A stretch of 7,664 nucleotides of DNA, from the NCBI GenBank assembly GCA_946184715.1, contig CAMHGU010000105.1, positions 1-7,664 on the forward strand. Reading direction: 5' to 3'. The position numbers and the translations under genes are program-made. The number at the start of each line of letters is the position of its first letter. Position 1 is the first letter of the stretch. Below the pieces are notes generated by a model. It was not told the origin of the DNA. It worked only from the letters and a program-made list of their open reading frames with translations, and did not search any database. Of this stretch, positions 1-7,590 are shown piece after piece. The stretch is from an uncultured bacterium (GTDB lineage Bacteria > Bacteroidota > Bacteroidia > Bacteroidales > Muribaculaceae).

Positions 1-1646
1 TCCTGCACGAGGCGCTCGCTCTCGGTGTCGAGGGCTGAGGTGGCTTCGTCGAGGATAAGGATTGGCGGGTTCTTGAGGATAGCGCGCGCAATGCTGATGC
101 GCTGTCGCTGCCCGCCCGAGAGGCGGCAGCCGCGGTCGCCGATGTTGGTGTCGAAGCCTTTCTCGGAGGCCACGATGAAGTCGTAGGCATTGGCGATGCG
201 TGCCGCCTGCTCCACCTCTTCGCGGGTGGCTGACTCGACGCCGAAGGCGATGTTGTTGAAGAAGGTGTCGTTGAAGAGGATTGCCTCCTGGTTGACGTTG
301 CCCATCAGGGAGCGGAGGTCGTGGACACGATAGTTGCGAATGTCGATGCCGTCGATGAGCACCGCGCCTTGCTCCACGTCGTAGAAACGCGGCAGGAGGT
401 CGGCCAGGGTTGACTTTCCCGAGCCGGACTGCCCTACGAGCGCCACGGTGGCGCCGTGGGGAATGCTGAGCGAGACGTCGCGCAGCACCCACTCCGCGCC
501 ATAGCGGAAGCTGACGCCGCGGTACTCGATGTCGTGACTGCCGCCTTGCTGTATCTCTACAGGCTCGGCGGGGTCGGTGATGGGGTTGTCGGCAAGCAGA
601 ATCTTATTGATACGCTCCATCGAGGCGAGGCCTTTCTGGACGCTGTAGGCGCCGCGTGAGGTCTCCTTGATGGGGTTGATGATGCTGTAGAATATCACCA
701 TATAGTAGATAAACTCAGCGGCGGTGATGGTGCTATTGCCGCCGAGAATCAGCGTACCGCCAAACCACAGCACGATAGCTATCGTGGCCGTGCCCAGGAA
801 CTCGCTCATAGGGTGGGCGAGCATATATCGTCGCTGAATACGGTTGTTGATGCTGAATAGCGCCTCGTTCTCATCGTGGAAGCGAGCTTTCACCTTCTCC
901 TCGGCGTTGAACGCCTTGACGATGCGCAGGCCACCAAGGGTCTCCTCGATGGTTGAGAGCAGCACACCCCATTGGTTCTGGCCTTCCACGCCACGCTTCT
1001 TCAGGTTCTTGCCCACGGTTCCCATCACCCAGCCGGCAATGGGCAGCAGGAGCAGGACAAAGAGCGTCAGTTCCCAGCTTACGGCAATCATCATCGCCAG
1101 GCAAGCCACCACCATAATGGGGTTGCGGAAGAGGATGTCGAGCGAAGCCATAATGGAGTTTTCCACCTCCACGACGTCGCCGCTCATGCGCGCCATTACG
1201 TCGCCCTTTCGCTCCTCGGTGAAGAAGCCCATAGGGAGGCGCACAATCTTGTCGTACATCAGGTTGCGGACGTCGCGCACCACGCCCGAGCGTATCGGGA
1301 TGAGATAGTAAGAGCTGAGATAGGCGGTGCCGGTCTTGAGCAGCGTCATCACCACGAGGCCGGCGGCGAGGAGCAGCAGTGCTGTGGATTCGCCCCATTG
1401 CTCGATGGCTTGCGACACGTAGTAGTAGAAGTTGTTGACCGCCACGGTCTTAACCGAGGCGCTGCCCCAGGCCATAAACTCGTAGCTTGTGGAGTTGACC
1501 TTGAAGAGCATCTCCAGGATTGGAATGATGAGGGCGAAGGAGAACAGCGTGAGCACCGCCGAGAGCAGATTGAAGAGCACACTCAGCGTAAGATACCACT
1601 TATAGGGTGGCAGGAATCGCTTCAGCAGATTTAGAAACTCCTTCAT
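1..1646 (-). CDS. ABC exporter half-transporter, MsbA-like (fused permease and ATPase), 3' end outside window
   Basis: This is a half-size ABC exporter in the inner membrane that would dimerise and use ATP to flip or export a substrate. The start ATG at 1644-1646 lies 20 bases after the fcl stop, and 548 codons are readable before the window edge. The N-terminal half holds hydrophobic stretches near residues 19-45, 86-105, 173-205, 284-305 and 312-325, matching an ABC_membrane domain. The ATPase domain shows an A-loop tyrosine Y382, Walker A GQSGSGKST at 405-413 (K411), Q-loop Q453, signature LSGGQ at 509-513, and Walker B ending in D533 with catalytic E534. The D-loop follows at SALD, and the H-loop histidine should lie just beyond the edge. 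Family members are about 580-610 residues, so only a few dozen are missing, and the cut is a window artefact. Position after gmd and fcl suggests a surface-glycan or lipid A substrate, but this is inference; a multidrug-type exporter is possible. Confidence 0.93.
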   Translation of the reverse strand, partial: MKEFLNLLKRFLPPYKWYLTLSVLFNLLSAVLTLFSFALIIPILEMLFKVNSTSYEFMAWGSASVKTVAVNNFYYYVSQAIEQWGESTALLLLAAGLVVMTLLKTGTAYLSSYYLIPIRSGVVRDVRNLMYDKIVRLPMGFFTEERKGDVMARMSGDVVEVENSIMASLDILFRNPIMVVACLAMMIAVSWELTLFVLLLLPIAGWVMGTVGKNLKKRGVEGQNQWGVLLSTIEETLGGLRIVKAFNAEEKVKARFHDENEALFSINNRIQRRYMLAHPMSEFLGTATIAIVLWFGGTLILGGNSTITAAEFIYYMVIFYSIINPIKETSRGAYSVQKGLASMERINKILLADNPITDPAEPVEIQQGGSHDIEYRGVSFRYGAEWVLRDVSLSIPHGATVALVGQSGSGKSTLADLLPRFYDVEQGAVLIDGIDIRNYRVHDLRSLMGNVNQEAILFNDTFFNNIAFGVESATREEVEQAARIANAYDFIVASEKGFDTNIGDRGCRLSGGQRQRISIARAILKNPPILILDEATSALDTESERLVQ

Positions 1647-1666
1647 AGTGGCGGCGGGGCGTTATG

Positions 1667-2737
1667 TCAGTTGTCGAGATACCAGCGGTAGAGACGGTCG
1701 ATGCCCTCGTCGAGCTCCACTTTGTGACGCCAGCCGAGGGAGTGCAGGCGGCTTACGTCGGTGAGCTTGCGGAGGGTGCCGTCGGGCTTTGAGGCGTCCC
1801 AGCGTATCTGTCCGTCGTAGCCCACTGCGCGGCGCACCTTCTCGGCCAGCTGACCTATGGTGACCTCCACGCCGCTGCCTATGTTGATGTGGCAGTTGCG
1901 CACCTCGGGGCCGTCGCCCTTAAGGTGGGAGAAGTCGATATTCTCAAGGCAGTACACCGAAGCGTCGGCCATATCTTCGCTCCAGAGGAACTCACGGATG
2001 GGCGCGCCGGTTCCCCACAGCTCGAGGCGGTCGGGGAAAATGCCGAATCGGGCGAGCAGGGCGTCAAGCTCGGCGGGTGTGGCGTTGCCGTCGCAGCCCT
2101 CCACGGGCCGGCGGTTGAGGTCGGCGGCTATGGCGGCATAGTCGGCGGCTCGGAGCAGCTTGGCCAGGTGCATCTTGCGCATCATACCCGGCATCACGTG
2201 GCTACGCTCGAGGTCGAAGTTGTCGCGCGGGCCGTAGAGGTTGGTGGGCATGACGGCGATGAAGTTGGTGCCGTACTGCAGGTTGAAGCTCTCGCACATC
2301 TTCATGCCGGCAATCTTGGCGATGGCATACGGCTCGTTGGTGTACTCGAGGGGCGAGGTGAGCAGCGCGGTCTCGGGGATAGGCTGCGGTGCCTCGCGCG
2401 GGTAGATACAGGTGGAGCCGAGGAATAGCAGCTTCTTCACGCCGTGCCGCCACGATTCGCCTATTACGTTCTGCTGAATGGCGAGGTTTTGGTAGATGAA
2501 GTCGGCCCGATATTGGAGGTTGGCCATGATGCCGCCCACGTGGGCGGCGGCGAGCACCACATATTCGGGGCGCTCGGCATCGAAGAAGCGTCGCACGGCT
2601 TGCTGGTCCATCAGGTCAAGCTCGGCGTGGGTGCGGCCTATGAGGTTGCGGTAGCCCTTAGCCTCAAGCACCCGCCAGATTGCCGAGCCCACGAGGCCGC
2701 GGTGGCCCGCTATGTAAATCTTTGAATCTTTCTCCAT
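1667..2737 (-). CDS. fcl: GDP-L-fucose synthase (GDP-4-keto-6-deoxy-mannose 3,5-epimerase-4-reductase)
   Basis: This cytosolic enzyme catalyses the last step of de novo GDP-L-fucose synthesis: it epimerises GDP-4-keto-6-deoxy-D-mannose at C3 and C5 and reduces the keto group with NADPH. The 356-residue protein is an extended short-chain dehydrogenase. It shows the nucleotide-binding GxxGxxG (G11, G14, G17) and the catalytic set S108, C110, Y137, K141 and H180, which align with the E. coli residues shifted by one. It is about 35 residues longer than E. coli Fcl (321) because of a segment at about residues 194-238, after the RKMHLAK stretch. I recall this insertion as typical of Bacteroidota versions. 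The start is 14 bases after the gmd stop, with no Shine-Dalgarno sequence, as expected in this phylum. Gmd upstream makes its substrate, so the two are almost certainly co-transcribed. Confidence 0.96.
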   Translation of the reverse strand: MEKDSKIYIAGHRGLVGSAIWRVLEAKGYRNLIGRTHAELDLMDQQAVRRFFDAERPEYVVLAAAHVGGIMANLQYRADFIYQNLAIQQNVIGESWRHGVKKLLFLGSTCIYPREAPQPIPETALLTSPLEYTNEPYAIAKIAGMKMCESFNLQYGTNFIAVMPTNLYGPRDNFDLERSHVMPGMMRKMHLAKLLRAADYAAIAADLNRRPVEGCDGNATPAELDALLARFGIFPDRLELWGTGAPIREFLWSEDMADASVYCLENIDFSHLKGDGPEVRNCHINIGSGVEVTIGQLAEKVRRAVGYDGQIRWDASKPDGTLRKLTDVSRLHSLGWRHKVELDEGIDRLYRWYLDN

Positions 2738-2751
2738 GTCAAAAAGGTGAT

Positions 2752-3831
2752 TTAGAGGCTGTTGGAGTTGCGAAGCAGAGCGAGGTCGGCATCGGTCATG
2801 ATGTTGACCAGCTCCTCAAAGGAGGTGGCTCGAGGGTTCCAGCCGAGGGTGTCGCGCGCCTTTGAGGGGTCGCCGAGGAGGGTTTCGACTTCGGCGGGGC
2901 GGAAGTACTTGGGCGAAACCTCGACCAGCACACGGCCAGTTGCGGTGTCGATGCCCTTCTCATCGAGGCCGGTGCCTTCCCAGCGGAGGTTGATACCTGC
3001 GCGGGCGAAGGCCAGCGAGGCAAATTCGCGCACGGTGTGTTGCTCGCCGGTGGCGATGACGTAGTCCTCGGGCACATCCTGCTGAAGCATCAGCCACATG
3101 CACTCCACGTAGTCGCGGGCGTAGCCCCAGTCGCGCTTGGCGTCGAGGTTGCCGAGGTAGAGCTTATCCTGCAGGCCGTAGCGAATGCGGGCAGCGGCGA
3201 GGGTGATTTTGCGGGTGACGAAAGTCTCGCCGCGGCGCTCGCTCTCGTGGTTGAAGAGGATGCCGTTGACGGCGTAAAGGCCGTAGCTCTCGCGGTAGTT
3301 TTTCACTATCCAGTAGCCGTAGAGCTTGGCGCAGGCGTAGGGGCTGCGCGGGTAGAACGGCGTGGTTTCGCGCTGCGGCACTTCCTGTACCTTTCCGAAG
3401 AGCTCCGAGGTGCTCGCCTGATAGATGCGGCACCGCTTCTCCATACCGAGGATGCGGATGGCTTCGAGGAGGCGCAGAGTGCCGATGGCATCGGTCTCGG
3501 CGGTGTATTCCGGCACGTCGAACGACACCTTCACGTGGCTTTGGGCCGCGAGGTTGTAGATTTCAGAGGGCTGAATCTGCTGAATGATGCGAATGAGCGA
3601 CGAGGAGTCGGTCATATCGCCGTAGTGGAGGTTGATGAGGCGTTTCTGCTTCATATCGCGCACCCATTCGTCGAAGTATAGGTGCTCGATGCGCGAGGTG
3701 TTGAAGGAGCTGCTACGGCGCAGCACACCATGTACCTCGTAGCCTTTTTCGAGGAGGAACTCGGCGAGGAAAGAGCCGTCTTGTCCGGTGATGCCCGTGA
3801 TGAGGGCTATTTTGTCAGCTTTAGCTTCCAT
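2752..3831 (-). CDS. gmd: GDP-mannose 4,6-dehydratase
   Basis: This enzyme converts GDP-D-mannose to GDP-4-keto-6-deoxy-D-mannose with bound NADP, the first committed step toward GDP-L-fucose (also the precursor of GDP-rhamnose and GDP-perosamine). I place the start at the ATG at 3829-3831, giving 359 residues beginning MEAKADKIALITG. An in-frame ATG at 3885 would add 18 residues (MWLFNGHSPS...) that do not fit the family and would run into the intergenic palindrome. Visible motifs are GITGQDG with G13, G16 and G19, the catalytic T141 and E143 in STSELFG, Y165 and K169 in the YxxxK motif, and the conserved NHESERRGETFVTRK segment near residues 194-208. The active site is complete. It heads the gmd-fcl-exporter block. 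The 120-base upstream gap has no recognisable TAnnTTTG promoter, so its promoter is unresolved. Confidence 0.97.
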   Translation of the reverse strand: MEAKADKIALITGITGQDGSFLAEFLLEKGYEVHGVLRRSSSFNTSRIEHLYFDEWVRDMKQKRLINLHYGDMTDSSSLIRIIQQIQPSEIYNLAAQSHVKVSFDVPEYTAETDAIGTLRLLEAIRILGMEKRCRIYQASTSELFGKVQEVPQRETTPFYPRSPYACAKLYGYWIVKNYRESYGLYAVNGILFNHESERRGETFVTRKITLAAARIRYGLQDKLYLGNLDAKRDWGYARDYVECMWLMLQQDVPEDYVIATGEQHTVREFASLAFARAGINLRWEGTGLDEKGIDTATGRVLVEVSPKYFRPAEVETLLGDPSKARDTLGWNPRATSFEELVNIMTDADLALLRNSNSL

Positions 3832-3875
3832 AGATTTAAGATAAAGGGGTGAAAAAGAGGGGGAATGGCCGTTAA

Positions 3876-3928
3876 ATAGCCACAAGAGGCACAGCCTGCG
3901 GTAGCGGGCGTGCCTCCGTTGTGGTTAT
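3876..3928 (-). terminator. Long imperfect palindrome between the CdsZ-like gene and gmd; probable terminator
   Basis: The arms 3876-3892 and 3910-3928 are complementary over 16 Watson-Crick pairs, with a two-base bulge (3917-3918) and one non-Watson-Crick position (3879/3925). The interior continues the stem (3894-3896 with 3907-3909, and 3898-3899 with 3904-3905), leaving a four-base loop at 3900-3903. It starts 23 bases beyond the stop of the upstream gene. On the minus strand the stem is followed by a short weak T-rich run (TATTTAAC), less than a textbook intrinsic terminator. The remaining intergenic DNA (3832-3875 and 3929-3950) shows a pyrimidine-rich stretch before gmd, an 8-base palindrome GTAGCTAC at 3932-3939, and no small gene. 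It could instead be a leader structure acting on gmd. Confidence 0.6.
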
Positions 3929-3950
3929 ATTGTAGCTACGGTGCTGCCAC

Positions 3951-4724
3951 TCAAGCCTCGGGCTGCACGCCGGCGAGCTCGGGGTCGATCATAATGCGGC
4001 CGCAGTATTCGCACACGATGATTTTCTTGTGCATCTTGATTTCCATCTGGCGCTGCGGGGGAATGCGGTTGAAGCAGCCGCCACAGGCGTTGCGCTGCAC
4101 GTAAACGATGCCGAGGCCATTGCGGGCGTTGCGGCGTATGCGCTTGAAGGCGGTGAGCAGACGCTGGTCGTCGATTTGCGACTCGAGCTTCTTGGCCTCC
4201 TGCTGCAGGCGCTCCTCATCCTGTCGGGTTTCCGACACGATCTCCTCAAGCTCGTTGCGCTTCTCGGTGAGGTTGGTGCGCAGGTCGAGCAGATTGGCTT
4301 CGGCGTCGGTGAGCTTGCCGTTGATAATCTCCTGCTGATTATTGGCCTCGTTGATGCGCTTCTCGGAGAGCTGGATGTCGAGGGTGCAAAATTCAATCTC
4401 CTTGGTGAGCTGGTCGAACTCTTTGTTGTTGCGCACGTTGTTCTGCTGCTCCGAGTATCGGGCTACGAGCGACTGCTGCGCCTCGATGTTGGTGCGATGC
4501 TTAACGACCTCGGCGCGCAGCGTGGCGAGCTCTTCCTTGTAGTTAGCGACACGCGTTTCCAAGCCGGCAATCTCATCTTCCATATCCTGCACTTCGTGGG
4601 GCAGCTCGCCGCGTAGGGTGCGGATACGGTCGATTTCGGAGAGTATCGTCTGGAGGCGATAGATAGCTTTCAGGCGGTCTTCCACTGTCAGCTCTTTAGG
4701 GGTTTTCGACTTTTGGGTAGCCAT
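3951..4724 (-). CDS. Coiled-coil protein with C-terminal C4 zinc ribbon (DUF164 / CdsZ-FlgZ family)
   Basis: The 257-residue protein has no signal peptide and should be cytosolic. Residues about 15-195 are highly charged and rich in Glu, Gln, Leu, Arg and Lys with heptad-like spacing, predicting a long helical coiled-coil hairpin; the NNKEFDQLTKEIE segment near residues 99-111 is the conserved turn-proximal motif of the family. The C-terminus holds a C4 zinc ribbon with C214 and C217 (CGGC) and C238 and C241 (CEYC). Characterised relatives are H. pylori FlgZ/HP0958 and chlamydial CdsZ, which bind partners or RNA in flagellar or type III secretion contexts; nothing here points to such machinery, so its role is unknown. 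The ATG is 3 bases after the Nif3-like stop, indicating translational coupling. A promoter-like TAACTTTG lies about 50 bases upstream, inside the preceding gene. Confidence 0.9.
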   Translation of the reverse strand: MATQKSKTPKELTVEDRLKAIYRLQTILSEIDRIRTLRGELPHEVQDMEDEIAGLETRVANYKEELATLRAEVVKHRTNIEAQQSLVARYSEQQNNVRNNKEFDQLTKEIEFCTLDIQLSEKRINEANNQQEIINGKLTDAEANLLDLRTNLTEKRNELEEIVSETRQDEERLQQEAKKLESQIDDQRLLTAFKRIRRNARNGLGIVYVQRNACGGCFNRIPPQRQMEIKMHKKIIVCEYCGRIMIDPELAGVQPEA

Positions 4725-4727
4725 ATT

Positions 4728-5825
4728 TCAGATATATATTATTGGATTTGTTTCAGTCTTGGCATAACGGACTGCAAAGTTAGGAAATTTTTCTGACAAA
4801 ATGCGGTTAAAGAGCCGTTTTGTGTACTGTTCGCTCTCGTAGTGGCCTATATCGGCGAGGAGAATGCTTTGGCCGAAGTCGGTGAAGTCGTGGTATTTGA
4901 AGTCGGCGCTGACGTAGGCGTCGGCTTTGGCGGCTATGGCATTCTGAATCAGGAAAGCGCCGGAGCCGCCGCATAGAGCTACGCGCTCGATAGGCTTTCC
5001 GGTGCCCTCCGATAGGCGCACGGTGTGGCAGTCGAAGCACTCTTTGAGCACAGTGGCGAAGTGGAGCAGGGGGAGAGGCACCGGCAATCGGCCGATGCAA
5101 CCGAGGCCGTCGCGCCCGGCCTTGTTGAGCAAGGCGATGACGTCGAAGGCCGGCTCCTCGTAGGGGTGCGCCTTCAGCATAGCCGCGGTGATGGCGGCAA
5201 GGCGATGGCGCGGCACTATGTATTCCAGTCGCAGCTCGGCCTCTTGATGGTCGCTGCCCACCTCACCTACGAAAGGCGAGGCTCCTGGCAGGGCGCGGAA
5301 AGTGCCCTCACCGGCAAGCCGGTAGGAGCAGCGGTCGTAGTCGCCGAGGCGTCCGGCACCGGCAGCCCACACCGCCTCGTTCACTTGGCCGGCATAGGCT
5401 TCGGGCACGAACACCACCAGCTTAGCCAATCGGTCCTCGAGCGGTTGCAGCACCTTGACATCGACCAGCCCGAGCTGCCGGGCCATAATATAGGACACGC
5501 CGCCATAGGCCGAATCCACATTGGTGTGGCCCGAATACACCGCGATGCCGTGCTTGACGCACTCAATGGCGATGCGCTGCTGCGGTGTGGAGCCGGTAAT
5601 CTTCTTCAGCCCTTTGAAGAGCAAAGGGTGATGGGAGATAATCATCTGCGCACCGGTGGCGATAGCTTCGCCCACAATATCTTCAGTGACGTCGGTACAC
5701 ACGATTGCGCTCTCCACCTCGGCCGCGGGGTCGCCTATCTGGAGGCCGGAGTTGTCGTAGCTCTCTTGGAAAGCCAGCGGCGCCAGCTCCTCGATTGCGG
5801 CTGCTATGTCGGCAATTTTAGGCAT
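4728..5825 (-). CDS. Nif3/YbgI-family dinuclear metal-centre protein (long form with inserted domain)
   Basis: This belongs to the Nif3-like (NIF3/DUF34) family, toroidal hexamers with a two-metal site. Some members are annotated as GTP cyclohydrolase I type 2 homologues, but the physiological reaction is unsettled. I choose the ATG at 5823-5825 (protein begins MPKIADIAAAIEEL, 365 residues), leaving a 7-base gap after aspS; an in-frame ATG at 5852 would overlap aspS and add nine residues the family lacks. Metal ligands are visible: H65 and H66 in SHHPLLF, H100 and D104 in GHTNVD, and H328 and E332 in GHYESE. Residues about 130-230 form the extra middle domain of the long form, including the KAHPYEEPAFDV motif, compared with about 250 residues for the short YbgI form. 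The last ~25 codons are clearly more AT-rich than the rest, perhaps because they carry a promoter for the next gene. Confidence 0.93.
   Translation of the reverse strand: MPKIADIAAAIEELAPLAFQESYDNSGLQIGDPAAEVESAIVCTDVTEDIVGEAIATGAQMIISHHPLLFKGLKKITGSTPQQRIAIECVKHGIAVYSGHTNVDSAYGGVSYIMARQLGLVDVKVLQPLEDRLAKLVVFVPEAYAGQVNEAVWAAGAGRLGDYDRCSYRLAGEGTFRALPGASPFVGEVGSDHQEAELRLEYIVPRHRLAAITAAMLKAHPYEEPAFDVIALLNKAGRDGLGCIGRLPVPLPLLHFATVLKECFDCHTVRLSEGTGKPIERVALCGGSGAFLIQNAIAAKADAYVSADFKYHDFTDFGQSILLADIGHYESEQYTKRLFNRILSEKFPNFAVRYAKTETNPIIYI
4775..4782 (-). promoter_or_regulatory. Candidate internal Bacteroides-type -7 box for the CdsZ-like gene
   Basis: Read on the minus strand this is TAACTTTG, an exact match to the Bacteroides -7 consensus TAnnTTTG. 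It lies within the AT-rich 3' end of the Nif3-like gene, about 50 bases before the next start codon, which would allow a leader of roughly 40 nucleotides. No good TTTG/TTG element sits about 19 bases upstream (a TTTTG occurs 14 bases away), so it is only half a promoter. By eye it is one of only two TAnnTTTG matches on the minus strand of this window; the other is at aspS. Confidence 0.35.
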
Positions 5826-5832
5826 CGGCGGG

Positions 5833-7590
5833 TCAGTGCTTAGGAAGCTCAACGCGGAGGAAAAGCTCGTCGAGCTGCTCCTGCTCGATTTCGGCGGGCG
5901 AGTCGTTCATCGTGTCGCGTCCGGAGTTGTTCTTGGGGAATGCTATGGTGTCGCGTATGCTGTCGAGCTCGGCGAGCATCGACACGAAACGGTCGAGGCC
6001 GAAAGCCAGGCCGGCGTGAGGCGGCGCACCGAAGCGGAAGGCGTCCATAAGGAAGCCGAACTTCTCGCGAGCGCGCTCGGGAGTGAAGCCGAGGAGTTCA
6101 AACATCTCGTTCTGCAGGTCGGGGCGATGGATACGGAGCGAGCCGCCACCGAGTTCCACGCCGTTCATCACCATATCGTAGGCATTAGCGCGCACGGCAC
6201 CGGTGTCGGTGTGGAGCAGCGGGATATCCTCTTTCTTGGGCATCGTGAAGGGGTGGTGCATAGCGTAGAAGCGCTGTGTCTCATCGTCCCATTCAAACAT
6301 CGGGAAGTCGATTACCCAGAGCGGCTTGAAGACGTTGGAGGGACGCAGGCCGAGGCGGTTGCCCATCTCGAGGCGCAGCTCGCAGAGCTGCTTGCGGGTG
6401 GTCATCGGTTCGCCGCAGAGCACGAGGATGAGGTCGCCCTTCGCGGCGCCGCAACGCTCGGCGATAGCCATCAGCGAGGCGTCGTCGTAGAACTTGCCGA
6501 TACTGCTCTTTACGCTGCCGTCGGCTTCGAGCTTTATCCATACCAAGCCCTTAGCGCCCACCTGCGGGCGCTTCACGAAGTCGGTCAGCTGGTCGAGCTG
6601 CTTGCGCGAGTAGTCGGCGCAGCCGGGGGCGCAGATGGCACCCACATAGGCAGCTGAGTCGAATACCGCGAAGTCGTGGCCTTCGGTTAGGTCTTTGATC
6701 TCCACGAAGCGCATATCGAAGCGGATATCGGGCTTGTCGGAGCCGTAATATTTCATAGCGTCGGCCCAGGTCATACGCGGGAACTGATAGTCGAACTCTA
6801 TCCCCTTAGTGGCCTTAAACACGTGCTTTACCATTCCTTCGAAGAGCTGGAGTACGTCCTCCTGCTCCACAAACGACATTTCGCAGTCGATCTGCGTGAA
6901 CTCCGGCTGACGGTCGGCGCGGAGGTCCTCATCGCGGAAGCACTTGGCAATCTGGAAGTAGCGGTCGAAACCGCCCACCATCAGGAGCTGCTTATAGAGC
7001 TGTGGCGACTGCGGCAGGGCGTAGAATTGGCCCGGGTTCATACGCGAAGGCACCACGAAGTCGCGCGCGCCTTCAGGGGTGGATTTGGTGAGGATAGGCG
7101 TCTCCACCTCGAGGAAGTTGAGGCCGTCGAGGTAGCGGCGTATCTCGAAGCACACTTTGTGGCGAAGCTCGAGGTTGCGCCTTACGACGGCGCGCCTGAG
7201 GTCGAGGTAGCGGTATTGCATACGGAGGTCGTCGCCGCCATCGGTGTTGTCCTCGATGGTGAAGGGCGGAATGTCGCTGCGGTTGAGTATCTCGATTGAG
7301 GTGGCGATAATCTCGATGTCGCCTGTGGGAAGGTTGGGGTTCTTGTTGCTGCGCTCGGCTACGGTGCCGGTGATGGCCACCACGTATTCGCGCCCGAGCT
7401 TATTGGCTTGGTCGCAGAGCTCGGCGTTGTCGGCATTGTTGAATACTATCTGGGTGATGCCATATCGGTCGCGGAGATCGACGAATGTCATACCGCCCAT
7501 TTTGCGAGTGCGCTGCACCCATCCTGAAAGCGTCACGGTGCGTCCGGCATCGGAGGCGCGGAGCTCGCCGCAAGTGTTGGTTCTGTACAT
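5833..7590 (-). CDS. aspS: Aspartyl-tRNA synthetase (bacterial type)
   Basis: This cytosolic class II synthetase charges tRNA-Asp with aspartate using ATP. The 585-residue protein matches the usual bacterial length. Residues about 1-105 form the OB-fold anticodon-binding domain (SGWVQRTRKMGGMTFVDLRDR at 22-42). The catalytic core shows PSRMNPGQFYALPQSPQ at 181-197, motif 2 as FRDEDLRADRQPEFTQ at 218-233, the conserved HHPFT at 445-449, and motif 3 as GLAFGLDRF at 527-535 with R534. The segment at roughly 290-400 is the bacterial GAD-type insertion. M32 precedes the GG pair and K83 follows in SNKNPNLPTG; since non-discriminating enzymes such as that of Pseudomonas carry His and Gly at the corresponding sites, this one looks like the discriminating, Asp-only form (inference). 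It is the first gene after a good promoter and is followed 7 bases later by the Nif3-like gene. Confidence 0.98.
   Translation of the reverse strand: MYRTNTCGELRASDAGRTVTLSGWVQRTRKMGGMTFVDLRDRYGITQIVFNNADNAELCDQANKLGREYVVAITGTVAERSNKNPNLPTGDIEIIATSIEILNRSDIPPFTIEDNTDGGDDLRMQYRYLDLRRAVVRRNLELRHKVCFEIRRYLDGLNFLEVETPILTKSTPEGARDFVVPSRMNPGQFYALPQSPQLYKQLLMVGGFDRYFQIAKCFRDEDLRADRQPEFTQIDCEMSFVEQEDVLQLFEGMVKHVFKATKGIEFDYQFPRMTWADAMKYYGSDKPDIRFDMRFVEIKDLTEGHDFAVFDSAAYVGAICAPGCADYSRKQLDQLTDFVKRPQVGAKGLVWIKLEADGSVKSSIGKFYDDASLMAIAERCGAAKGDLILVLCGEPMTTRKQLCELRLEMGNRLGLRPSNVFKPLWVIDFPMFEWDDETQRFYAMHHPFTMPKKEDIPLLHTDTGAVRANAYDMVMNGVELGGGSLRIHRPDLQNEMFELLGFTPERAREKFGFLMDAFRFGAPPHAGLAFGLDRFVSMLAELDSIRDTIAFPKNNSGRDTMNDSPAEIEQEQLDELFLRVELPKH

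Noticed and set aside
1..60. Truncated ABC transporter as a possible pseudogene
   Set aside because: The frame is open to the window edge and stops only because the window ends; no frameshift or internal stop is seen.
972..1634. 220-codon plus-strand open frame opposite the ABC exporter
   Set aside because: It is His, Glu and Gln rich with no domain, and the minus-strand exporter frame runs unbroken through the region with all ATPase motifs.
3037..3681. 214-codon plus-strand open frame opposite gmd
   Set aside because: It is an antisense shadow of a gene with a complete active site; nothing in its sequence suggests a real protein.
3832..3885. Upstream ATG extension of gmd (18 extra residues)
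   Set aside because: The extra residues do not resemble GDP-mannose dehydratases, which begin shortly before the ITGITGQDG motif, and the extension would enter the terminator palindrome.
5025..5843. 272-codon plus-strand open frame antisense to the Nif3-like gene
   Set aside because: It has the same shadow composition and lies entirely opposite a well-supported gene with conserved metal ligands.
5826..5852. Upstream ATG extension of the Nif3-like protein
   Set aside because: It would overlap the aspS stop region by 20 bases and add nine unconserved residues; MPKIADI fits the family N-terminus.
5806..6657. 283-codon open frame on the plus strand antisense to aspS
   Set aside because: It is opposite a complete aspS with all motifs. 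Its low-complexity composition (Val, Ala, Glu, His rich) is typical of a shadow frame in GC-rich DNA, and it has no recognisable domain.
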